Origin: a virus
Virus record (IMG/VR): IMGVR_UViG_3300037488_000937
Location: 1-29,823 of that record
Length of the DNA stretch: 29,823 nucleotides
Reading direction: 5' to 3' (one strand)
Shown here: positions 6,195 through 11,714 of the stretch, one piece after another
Numbering within the stretch: position 1 is the stretch's first letter
Layout of the letters: each line of letters begins with the position of its first letter
Program-made: the position numbers and the translations under genes
The notes under the pieces: generated by a model
Databases searched by the model: none
Told to the model about the DNA's origin: nothing
Seen by the model: only the letters and a program-made list of their open reading frames with translations

Positions 6195-6500
6195 ATGAAC
6201 CAAGAAATTCCTTACCTCCAGAAGCTAGTCAAAGAACAGTCCAAGGCCCTCGTTGAACTCTCTCTTAAGATTGATCTACAAGAGAAGCAACTTGACTTCT
6301 TCAAAAGCTGTTGTATTAGATTTCTAACAAAAGAAAAGGATATCAATAATGAGCAAGCTGGGAGACCTTCTGAAGCAGAGAAACCTAAGACAATCACCTG
6401 CTATAACTCAGACTGCCGATACTATCACGAAAACTTTCCAGCAATCAACAGAAGCTGCGAATGCGATAGAATCTACTGCATCTTCAGAATCCCTTACTGA
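6195..6500 (+). CDS. Coiled-coil plus Cys-cluster protein, 101 aa
   Basis: AGGAG stands 9 bases before the ATG. Residues 3-45 form a heptad-rich helix (VKEQSKALVELSLKIDLQEK core) ending in a Cys-Cys pair. Residues about 68-97 contain a Cys cluster of the form C-x4-C-x11-C-x-C-x4-C with YYHE in the middle, which looks like a metal-binding knuckle. The last 152 bases are also read, in another frame, by the next gene, which has its own ribosome-binding site. The Cys pattern suggests that the C-terminus is real rather than run-on. The function is unknown. Confidence 0.6.
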   Translation: MNQEIPYLQKLVKEQSKALVELSLKIDLQEKQLDFFKSCCIRFLTKEKDINNEQAGRPSEAEKPKTITCYNSDCRYYHENFPAINRSCECDRIYCIFRIPY

Positions 6501-6897
6501 TCCCATTAAGCTCCTATCTTCCTCTCCTTCACTTGATTCTGATGATCTTTATCTAAGATTCGAGCAGGATGCAGAGAAATTCTGCTCTTCCTCTCCTTCC
6601 GCGGAGCCAGAAGAAACTCTCTTCATAGCAGCTTGGACTCCTTTCCTTCTCTCTCCCTACTTCTTAAACACTTTAGAGAGAAGGGAATACATTCGCTGGC
6701 TCCTCTCTCCTAGCTACTATGTCCTTAATACTTTTCCTCAGACAGATATGGAAGCTCTCTTTGCTCTCTTTATGGAAAAGAATCCACCCAAGATTCCACA
6801 GCATTTGCATCAGCTCTGGCTTCTTCTCTCTGATATTTATCTCTTTGTTCCAGCCAAATATGAAGAGGGATTCAAAGCTATTATTTCAAGTAAATAG
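6349..6897 (+). CDS. Hypothetical protein, 182 aa, overprinted start
   Basis: AAGGA lies 8 bases before the ATG. The first 50 residues, encoded in the region shared with the previous gene, are rich in Gln, Thr, Ser and Ala and likely disordered. From about residue 70 the protein becomes helical with Leu/Phe/Tyr/Trp-rich stretches (TPFLLSPYFLNTLERREYIRW region) that look like a compact helical domain. There is no transmembrane segment and no recognised family. It is the last gene before the internal promoter at 6916. Confidence 0.65.
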   Translation: MSKLGDLLKQRNLRQSPAITQTADTITKTFQQSTEAANAIESTASSESLTDPIKLLSSSPSLDSDDLYLRFEQDAEKFCSSSPSAEPEETLFIAAWTPFLLSPYFLNTLERREYIRWLLSPSYYVLNTFPQTDMEALFALFMEKNPPKIPQHLHQLWLLLSDIYLFVPAKYEEGFKAIISSK

Positions 6898-6915
6898 AAG
6901 CAATAAAAATTTCAC

Positions 6916-6944
6916 TTGACTCGAAAATCGGAATCCGGTAAAGT
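6916..6944 (+). promoter_or_regulatory. Second rightward sigma70-like promoter, TTGACT-17-TAAAGT
   Basis: TTGACT (6916-6921), a 17-bp spacer and TAAAGT (6939-6944) lie in the 95-base gap between 6897 and 6993. The upstream AATTTCAC matches the context of the first rightward promoter. It would boost the downstream genes, including the nuclease, Sak4-like ATPase and SSB. Confidence 0.7.
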
Positions 6945-6992
6945 GAAAAAAGTCCAGTCCATTCCACTTGTTTTCTAATAGGAACCACAATC

Positions 6993-7340
6993 ATGTCAGA
7001 TCAACTAGACCTCTTTGACGAAGAGGATGAACTCTCTCAAGCAGAAGATGAACTCACTTATGGGGAAATCTATTCGTCTGCCCTCCTTAATGGAGAAGTT
7101 ATTATCACCATCGCAGTAGAGGATGAGGATAAGGCTAAGATTGGTATCAAGAACTACAAGAACAAGCAGAACCAGAAGCTCAGAGAGAATGGACTCGCTT
7201 TAGATAATTCTACTATCACCTTCCTTTCTATTCCTTCCCAAGAGTTCCCCGGCTGTACTGATCTCTCAGTTTCAGTAACTAAGAAGGGTGTTGTAAAGAT
7301 TAAGGGAATGCGAATTCCTGAGAATAATCTCCCTGACTAA
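6993..7340 (+). CDS. Hypothetical protein, 115 aa
   Basis: This is the first gene after the second promoter, with AGGA 9 bases before the ATG. The first 25 residues are very acidic (LDLFDEEDELSQAEDEL-type). The rest alternates Val/Ile strands with Lys/Asn turns, suggesting a small beta-rich domain with a basic middle (KNYKNKQNQK). The LDLF near the N-terminus resembles the QLxLF-type clamp-binding peptide, but the resemblance is weak. The family is unknown. Confidence 0.65.
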   Translation: MSDQLDLFDEEDELSQAEDELTYGEIYSSALLNGEVIITIAVEDEDKAKIGIKNYKNKQNQKLRENGLALDNSTITFLSIPSQEFPGCTDLSVSVTKKGVVKIKGMRIPENNLPD

Positions 7341-7359
7341 TCCATAGGAGCCTCAAGAT

Positions 7360-7689
7360 ATGAACCAAGAAGTATCCCAACCTAGTCCAGAGATGTCTCA
7401 GCTTGCTAGTGAGATATCAGTTCGTATAGCGAACCTAGAAGCTCTCTTTGAAGAGTCTCTCGGGGATGAAATGGCAGCCCTCAAGTCTGCGTTAGTAGAG
7501 AATCCCGCAGCTGCTGCTCTCATGAAAGATGAAGACGTAGGCATCCTAGTCCGTAACCTACGCAGGACTGTCTCAGTTGCAATAGCAGAAGCTAATAAGC
7601 CTAAGGAAAGAAAGACTCCTGCTAAGAAGAACAAGCAGCTTACGAAAGAGGAACTCCAGCAAGCTATTGATGAAGGCTTCCCTACATAA
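7360..7689 (+). CDS. Hypothetical protein, 109 aa
   Basis: AGGAG lies 9 bases before the ATG. The product has an Ala/Leu/Glu-rich helical body (residues about 12-78), a basic linker (KPKERKTPAKKNKQ, about 79-92) and a short acidic helix at the end. The pattern suggests a small helical protein with a nucleic-acid-binding or flexible tail. No family is recognised. It is 12 bases ahead of the next gene. Confidence 0.65.
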   Translation: MNQEVSQPSPEMSQLASEISVRIANLEALFEESLGDEMAALKSALVENPAAAALMKDEDVGILVRNLRRTVSVAIAEANKPKERKTPAKKNKQLTKEELQQAIDEGFPT

Positions 7690-7701
7690 AGGAATAAGAT
7701 A

Positions 7702-8088
7702 ATGACCGCAAAGAAAGAAACAAAAGAAAACGCAGAACAATCTCTAGAGAATCTCTTACAACGAGTCTCTACCTTACAGCAGATTGCTTTTAAGCTCTTC
7801 CCTGAGCTTTCTCTTCAGCCTCTAGTAACCCCAGTGCCGACTCTCCAAGCTAGGGATATGAAGTTTGGGCAACTCTTTCATCGTAAAGGTCTTACAGGAA
7901 CATTCATTCGTGCAAGACCAGTCTCTTATCTCCTTAACTCTACGCTTGTCAGCGAGTCTCTCGCAAATGGTAAAGTTCTAATTGTGAATCCTGAGAATGG
8001 TTCTTGCTTCTTTATCACAGGCGACGAAGAGGTTGTTCCAATGAATACGATTTTAGGGGCGTCAGATAATGCCAAGCAAAGCCAATAA
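7702..8088 (+). CDS. Hypothetical protein, 128 aa
   Basis: AAGGAATAAG precedes the ATG. Residues 10-38 form a charged helix. Residues about 50-118 are beta-rich (GTFIRARPVSYLL, GKVLIVNPENGSCFFITGDEEVV) and end with a low-complexity tail. The beta part resembles a small barrel, but no family can be assigned. The last 20 bases overlap a 53-codon frame encoding a basic peptide. Confidence 0.65.
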   Translation: MTAKKETKENAEQSLENLLQRVSTLQQIAFKLFPELSLQPLVTPVPTLQARDMKFGQLFHRKGLTGTFIRARPVSYLLNSTLVSESLANGKVLIVNPENGSCFFITGDEEVVPMNTILGASDNAKQSQ

Positions 8089-8230
8089 GAAACACCGCAA
8101 TCTGACAGCAGCGACTTCTTTCGTGGCCGGCTTCTGTGCTCCTTCAACTAAGAAGTCTAAGGCAACCAAGTATCCACACTTGCAAGTCTTTATCCCCAAA
8201 GATAAAGCCCAGGTTAAGGCAGGAAAATAA
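8069..8230 (+). CDS. Small basic protein, 53 aa
   Basis: The frame runs from ATG 8069 to TAA 8228-8230. AGGGG lies about 10 bases upstream, and it fills exactly the gap between the 128-aa gene and the GTG of the nuclease gene. The product is Lys-rich at both ends (PSKANKKHR, STKKSKATK, KDKAQVKAGK) with a short Phe/Ala/Gly core, and predicted strongly basic. It could be a nucleic-acid-binding peptide. The tight packing supports a real gene; no family is recognised. Confidence 0.5.
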   Translation: MPSKANKKHRNLTAATSFVAGFCAPSTKKSKATKYPHLQVFIPKDKAQVKAGK

Positions 8231-8232
8231 AC

Positions 8233-9129
8233 GTGTCCCTCTATCGCCTCTCTCATTCCTCTCTCAATCTCCTGAACAAGTGCGAGCGCTTTTATCAACT
8301 TGAGCGCCTCCTTCTTGGGAGCACTGAGAGACAACACTACCCAGCTACTGTCCTAGGCACAGCCTATGGCGCAGGGGTAGCTTCCTATCTAGTTCACCAA
8401 GATCAGGACAAAGCTCTCTATGACCTTTGGCTCGCCTACTACCCTATCCTAGAGGACGCAGTCCGAACTGAGGCAGTAGCAGCTAATCTCTTGATAGCCT
8501 CTATCCCTGAGCTGGATAATCTCCTTCAGGACTGGGAAGTTCTTACCTTCAACTCTAAGCCAGCAGTTGAACTCTCCTTCAGTCTCCAGATTGATCCTAA
8601 GTTCTACTACGTAGGATATGTGGATGTGGTCTTAAAGAATAAATGGACTGGTCGAGTGGCTGTCATGGATGTAAAGACTACAGCCCTTAAGCTACTCGAT
8701 CTCTCGCCGCTCTATCAGAACTCAGATCAATGTCTCTCCTATTCAATTGTCCTAGACAAAGTAGTGGGAGAAGCAAACGCCGACTACGATGTTCTCTATT
8801 TCGTAGGCCAACTTGGCTCAGGTAATGGTTTCTCTCCTATCATTAAGCCCTACTCTTTCTCTAAGTCCTTACATGATCGCCTAGACTGGTTCATTTCTCT
8901 AGGCTTAGACGTCAAGCATATTACAGAGATGATGGAGCTAGGTATCTTTCCTAAACGAGGAGATGCTTGTCTCCAATACAATAGACCTTGTAAGCACTTT
9001 GGCACTTGTCAGCTTCATGGATTCGACAGGATGCCAGAAGAAGTAGAAGAAGATACAAAGGAATATCAATTCACATTTGAACTAGAAGCACTCATTCAAG
9101 ATCACATAAACAGAATTAACGCAACCTAA
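8233..9129 (+). CDS. Cas4/RecB-like PD-(D/E)XK nuclease with Fe-S cysteines, 298 aa
   Basis: The start is a GTG two bases after the preceding stop, with AGGA 8-9 bases upstream. The sequence shows the PD-(D/E)XK core: Glu113 (AVELSF), Asp131 in GYVDVVL, Asp146-x-Lys148 in MDVKTT, and a following Q166-C-L-S-Y helix motif. One early Cys (17, in NKCERFYQL) and three late ones (246, 253, 259) give the one-plus-three pattern that binds an Fe4S4 cluster in Cas4, AddB and related exonucleases (PDDEXK_1). Family members resect DNA ends. With the Sak4-like ATPase and SSB downstream it likely forms the phage recombination module. An RNA-guided role is not suggested, as no CRISPR elements are present. 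Confidence 0.85.
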   Translation: MSLYRLSHSSLNLLNKCERFYQLERLLLGSTERQHYPATVLGTAYGAGVASYLVHQDQDKALYDLWLAYYPILEDAVRTEAVAANLLIASIPELDNLLQDWEVLTFNSKPAVELSFSLQIDPKFYYVGYVDVVLKNKWTGRVAVMDVKTTALKLLDLSPLYQNSDQCLSYSIVLDKVVGEANADYDVLYFVGQLGSGNGFSPIIKPYSFSKSLHDRLDWFISLGLDVKHITEMMELGIFPKRGDACLQYNRPCKHFGTCQLHGFDRMPEEVEEDTKEYQFTFELEALIQDHINRINAT

Positions 9130-9146
9130 CGCAAGGAGAACTAAAG

Positions 9147-9416
9147 ATGACAACCAAGACAAGCATTCAAGCTACTCTCAAAGAACGCGGCAAGCGTTAC
9201 GGCTCTTTCAATGAGCACGCTCGTATCACACAGAATATCAAGCGCGCTATGGTGGATTCCACTAATTGGAAGAACCTCTCAGATTCCCAGAAGGAATCAC
9301 TTGAAATGGTAGCTCATAAGATTGGCCGCATTCTCAATGGGGATTGTAATTACTTAGATAGCTGGGTAGACATTGAAGGCTATACACATCTGATTGTCGA
9401 AGAACTTCAGAGCTAA
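9147..9416 (+). CDS. DUF6378 family protein, 89 aa
   Basis: AAGGAGAACTAAAG precedes the ATG. The layout is an N-terminal LKERGKRYGSFNEHA segment, a conserved middle with SDSQKESLEMVAHKIGRIL, then NGDCNYLDSWVDIEGYTHL. This matches the small phage-encoded family known as DUF6378, which is usually found close to phage replication or recombination genes. The biochemical role is not established. The invariant His/Glu/Asp residues in the QKESLEM and DSWVDIEGY parts could suggest a metal-dependent all-helical fold like MazG-type pyrophosphohydrolases; this is a guess. Confidence 0.8.
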   Translation: MTTKTSIQATLKERGKRYGSFNEHARITQNIKRAMVDSTNWKNLSDSQKESLEMVAHKIGRILNGDCNYLDSWVDIEGYTHLIVEELQS

Positions 9417-9421
9417 CAGCC

Positions 9422-9655
9422 ATGACCAAGATTCCTACTCTAGTAGTTAAAGAGCGATCCTACCATGAGAAGCTTACCATCATAGCCCTCTTCATCTGGG
9501 CTATGACTGCTACTATTGCTCTCTATCAGGAAATCAAAGAGCACGCGAATCTTTCTGCTCAATTCGTCGAGTGTCTTAATGGAACTTGGCGAGCTTCTGC
9601 CGCAGATGGAACACAGGTCGCTTGCTTTCCAGCAGAATCTAATAAACCGAAATAG
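9422..9655 (+). CDS. Small single-pass membrane protein, 77 aa
   Basis: A charged N-terminus (residues 1-17) precedes a hydrophobic segment at about residues 18-36 (LTIIALFIWAMTATIALY), predicted as one transmembrane helix. A soluble tail of about 40 residues with two Cys (ECLNGTW and VACFPAE) follows; if exported these could form a disulphide. The ribosome-binding site is weak, and the gene lies five bases after the previous stop. No family is recognised. Similar small membrane proteins in phage early regions often act in host-membrane interference. Confidence 0.6.
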   Translation: MTKIPTLVVKERSYHEKLTIIALFIWAMTATIALYQEIKEHANLSAQFVECLNGTWRASAADGTQVACFPAESNKPK

Positions 9656-9677
9656 ACACAAGAAAAGGAGAAATAAA

Positions 9678-9902
9678 ATGCCTGTTAAAACTATCTACCA
9701 AACAACTGAAGGCTCTAATTATGAAAACGAAATCCATGCTCTGATAGCTGATGCTCTGGAGCAAACCTACGATCTCTATCTTGAATCCTATCGGCTCAAG
9801 ACTATCATCGAAGCTATTGACAAAGCTTTCATTCTTACCCCACGAGTAGCTATGTCTAATAGCGCTGACAATCAGGAAGAAACTCCTAATGAAACTCTCT
9901 GA
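9678..9902 (+). CDS. Hypothetical protein, 74 aa
   Basis: I chose the ATG at 9678, which has a strong AAAGGAG 6 bases upstream. The frame is open further upstream to 9516, but that part overlaps the membrane-protein gene and has no initiation signal. The product is a small acidic helical protein (residues 15-50 rich in Glu, Leu, Ile, Tyr) with an Asn/Glu-rich tail. It overlaps the Sak4-like gene by 14 bases, suggesting translational coupling. The family is unknown. Confidence 0.65.
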   Translation: MPVKTIYQTTEGSNYENEIHALIADALEQTYDLYLESYRLKTIIEAIDKAFILTPRVAMSNSADNQEETPNETL

Positions 9903-10731
9903 CCTAGCCAAGGCTTCAGCCAAGCGGCCTAACCATTCTATTCTACTCTATGGCCCGCCTAAGACTGGTAAGACTAAGCTGGTTGGCACAGCAGCAGCAG
10001 TCCCAGAGATTAACAGAATCTTCTGGATTGATGGAGAGAATGGAGCAGAGACTCTTCTGCATATGGGTCTCACCCCTGAGCAGCTTGATAAGATCACTCT
10101 CTACAGAATCCCTGATACTAGGGAGACTCCGCGCTTTATTGAGACTGTCCTCAAGATGTTCTCTTCTAAGGAACCTATTCTAGTCTGTGATCTACATGGC
10201 CGCGTTTCTTGTGTAGAATGCCAAGACAAGATCACAAAGAAATTCACTGGTGAGAGCTTCTGCCTTAAGGACTGCACCCACAATGATCTTGTAGTCATTG
10301 ACTCAGGCTCTCAGCTAGGAGACTCAGCCTTGAATATGGCCTGTGCTGGTAAGCCTTTAGAATACAAGCCTGGTTGGGATGAGTATGGTCTACAGAGTAA
10401 GTGGCTTGGGGATATTCTCTCAGTAATGCAAGCCGCTTTCTTCACTAACTTTGTAATGATCTCTCATGTAATCCCAATTGAGGAAGAGCACAATGGAGTT
10501 AAGAAGGACAAGCTCTATCCTCTAGTAGGAACCAAAGCATTCTGCTCCAAGGTCGGGAAGTATTTCGGTACAGTAGTCTATACTGAGATCAAGATGGGCA
10601 AACATGCAGCAGGCTCCGGCTCTACTTATAAGACTGATTGCATCACAGGCTCCCGAGTGAATGCGCTGCTAGAGAAGAGTGCCAACTTGGACATGAAGGC
10701 TATCTTAATTGAAGGAGGAATCCTAAAGTGA
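9889..10731 (+). CDS. Sak4-like RecA-fold ATPase (AAA_24), 280 aa
   Basis: Walker A is GPPKTGKT (22-29) and Walker B is DLVVIDSGS (133-141). The general layout matches the phage AAA_24/Sak4 group, RecA-core ATPases that promote single-strand annealing and homologous recombination with a phage SSB. Residues 100-129 carry a five-Cys insert (Cys100, 108, 111, 125, 129) just before Walker B, which could bind zinc. The downstream SSB candidate and upstream Cas4-like nuclease fit a recombination operon. The ATG overlaps the previous gene, and the next gene begins at the GTGA overlapping its stop. Confidence 0.8.
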   Translation: MKLSDLAKASAKRPNHSILLYGPPKTGKTKLVGTAAAVPEINRIFWIDGENGAETLLHMGLTPEQLDKITLYRIPDTRETPRFIETVLKMFSSKEPILVCDLHGRVSCVECQDKITKKFTGESFCLKDCTHNDLVVIDSGSQLGDSALNMACAGKPLEYKPGWDEYGLQSKWLGDILSVMQAAFFTNFVMISHVIPIEEEHNGVKKDKLYPLVGTKAFCSKVGKYFGTVVYTEIKMGKHAAGSGSTYKTDCITGSRVNALLEKSANLDMKAILIEGGILK

Positions 10732-10946
10732 CTATCTCAAAGAGGCAATTAGTTGAAGAGAATAAGCTGGCTTATGATACAGGCAAGTCATTAGGACAGT
10801 ATCAAGGAAAGGAGGAAGCTAAAAAAGAAATGCTATTTCTTCGGCAGAGTGGTATAGTTGAGATAAGCAATGCAGTGGCCCAACTTGCTATGGCTAATGC
10901 GAAACTCACTTATGCCATGAGTCGTATCACGGATAAACTTTTGTAA
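10728..10946 (+). CDS. Hypothetical protein, 72 aa
   Basis: A GTG start overlaps the TGA of the Sak4-like gene (GTGA), with AGGAGG 8 bases upstream, so translation is probably coupled. The product is predicted to be almost entirely helical: a basic/Gln/Lys-rich first half (GKSLGQYQGKEEAKK) and an Ala/Leu/Met-rich second half that could form a coiled coil. It has no motif that I recognise. Its placement between the Sak4-like ATPase and the SSB candidate suggests a small partner of recombination, but this is inferred from position. Confidence 0.6.
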   Translation: MTISKRQLVEENKLAYDTGKSLGQYQGKEEAKKEMLFLRQSGIVEISNAVAQLAMANAKLTYAMSRITDKLL

Positions 10947-11015
10947 GAAGTATCTATAACGAGTAGAAATATACGCAACTCAAATCCACAATCTCTCAAA
11001 CAAAGGAAACATATC

Positions 11016-11501
11016 ATGACTGAAGCTACTAACGCAACCCTCGACCTCGGCGCAATGATGGAAGCTACTCTGGATACCATCCCGGATGCACCTGACTTTA
11101 ATAACCCGCCCGCTGGCGAGTATCGCCTTGGTGTGACAGAGTGTAAGGTTGATACTTGCGAAACCAAGAAGGAGCCGGGTGTAGAGAAGCAGCGCATCCG
11201 TATCTCTTACAAGGTAGAGCAGACTGTCTCTGTAGCAGGTAATGAGCCGCCGGTTCCTGATGGCAGCCTGTTCTCGGAAACCTTCATGGCTACTGAGCAA
11301 GGCCTGGGCTACTTCAAGAAGCGTATCAAAGAACTGATGAATGCCTCTGATCTGGCTGGTGTCTCACTTGGAGAAATGATGGAGTCTGTTAAAGGTATCT
11401 CTTGTGACGCACGTATTACTATTCGCAAGAGTCCTAACCCGAATGATCCGAATACTCCTTACGAGAACCTGACCATCCGTATCATCCCTGCAAAAGCCTA
11501 A
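11016..11501 (+). CDS. Likely ssDNA-binding protein, 161 aa
   Basis: AAAGGAAACATATC precedes the ATG. After a short acidic N-terminus, residues 30-110 show alternating strands (GEYRLGVTECKVD, EKQRIRISYKVEQTV, DGSLFSETFMAT) followed by a helix (LGYFKKRIKELM), then a C-terminal strand pair. This layout is seen in phage OB-fold-like proteins of the DUF669/DUF2815 type. Together with its position right after the Sak4-like ATPase, this supports an SSB role. Codon use is clearly richer in CTG, CCG and GC-ending codons than its neighbours, and the gene is followed at once by a terminator, both fitting an abundant product. Family assignment is by resemblance, not by an invariant motif. Confidence 0.6.
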   Translation: MTEATNATLDLGAMMEATLDTIPDAPDFNNPPAGEYRLGVTECKVDTCETKKEPGVEKQRIRISYKVEQTVSVAGNEPPVPDGSLFSETFMATEQGLGYFKKRIKELMNASDLAGVSLGEMMESVKGISCDARITIRKSPNPNDPNTPYENLTIRIIPAKA

Positions 11502-11529
11502 ACTACAAGCCTAGCTCTTAAAAGACTGG

Positions 11530-11560
11530 CCCTTCCCTACAAAGGAAGGGTCTTTCTTTT
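11530..11560 (+). terminator. Rho-independent terminator after the SSB candidate
   Basis: CCCTTCC (11530-11536) pairs with GGAAGGG (11544-11550) around a 7-base loop, followed by TCTTTCTTTT. It closes the first rightward block. The downstream polymerase gene has no clear new sigma70 promoter in the 150 bases that follow, so partial read-through is likely. Confidence 0.8.
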
Positions 11561-11580
11561 AAGCCCAAGCCGAGTCTCCT

Positions 11581-11683
11581 CCTCCACCTACCGGACATAG
11601 CCGGATTCTATGTATATCAAAGAAAGGAAATGTCGCTGAGCGGGAAACTTAGTGATAGATGCAATGTAGGAAATAGGTGGAGG
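11581..11683 (+). ncRNA. Predicted three-way-junction RNA upstream of the polymerase gene
   Basis: Three stems nest neatly. P1 is CCTCCACCTA (11581-11590) with TAGGTGGAGG (11674-11683), ten perfect pairs. P2 is ACATAG (11595-11600) with CTATGT (11608-11613) and a 7-base loop. P3 is TGTCGCTGAG (11631-11640) with CTTAGTGATA (11648-11657), ten pairs including four G-U, with loop CGGGAAA. Purine-rich junctions (CAAAGAAAGGAAA and GATGCAATGTAGGAAA) connect them. It lies 31 bases before the polymerase ATG. It could be a cis-regulator, an attenuator partner of the terminator at 11530, or an independent small RNA. No known riboswitch or ribozyme class is recognised. Confidence 0.5.
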
Positions 11684-11714
11684 CTTCTAATTCATTTACA
11701 AAAAAGGAAAACAC

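Noticed and set aside
8233-9129. CRISPR-associated Cas4 of an adaptation module
   Set aside because: No repeat array, cas1 or cas2 is present; the Cas4-like nuclease is placed with phage recombination genes.
9516-9677. Upstream extension of the 74-aa gene
   Set aside because: It overlaps the membrane-protein gene in another frame, whereas ATG 9678 has a strong AAAGGAG site.
11581-11683. Hammerhead or other self-cleaving ribozyme in the structured RNA
   Set aside because: CTGAG...GGGAAAC only loosely resembles the hammerhead core; the CUGANGA and GAAA spacing around stem II does not fit.
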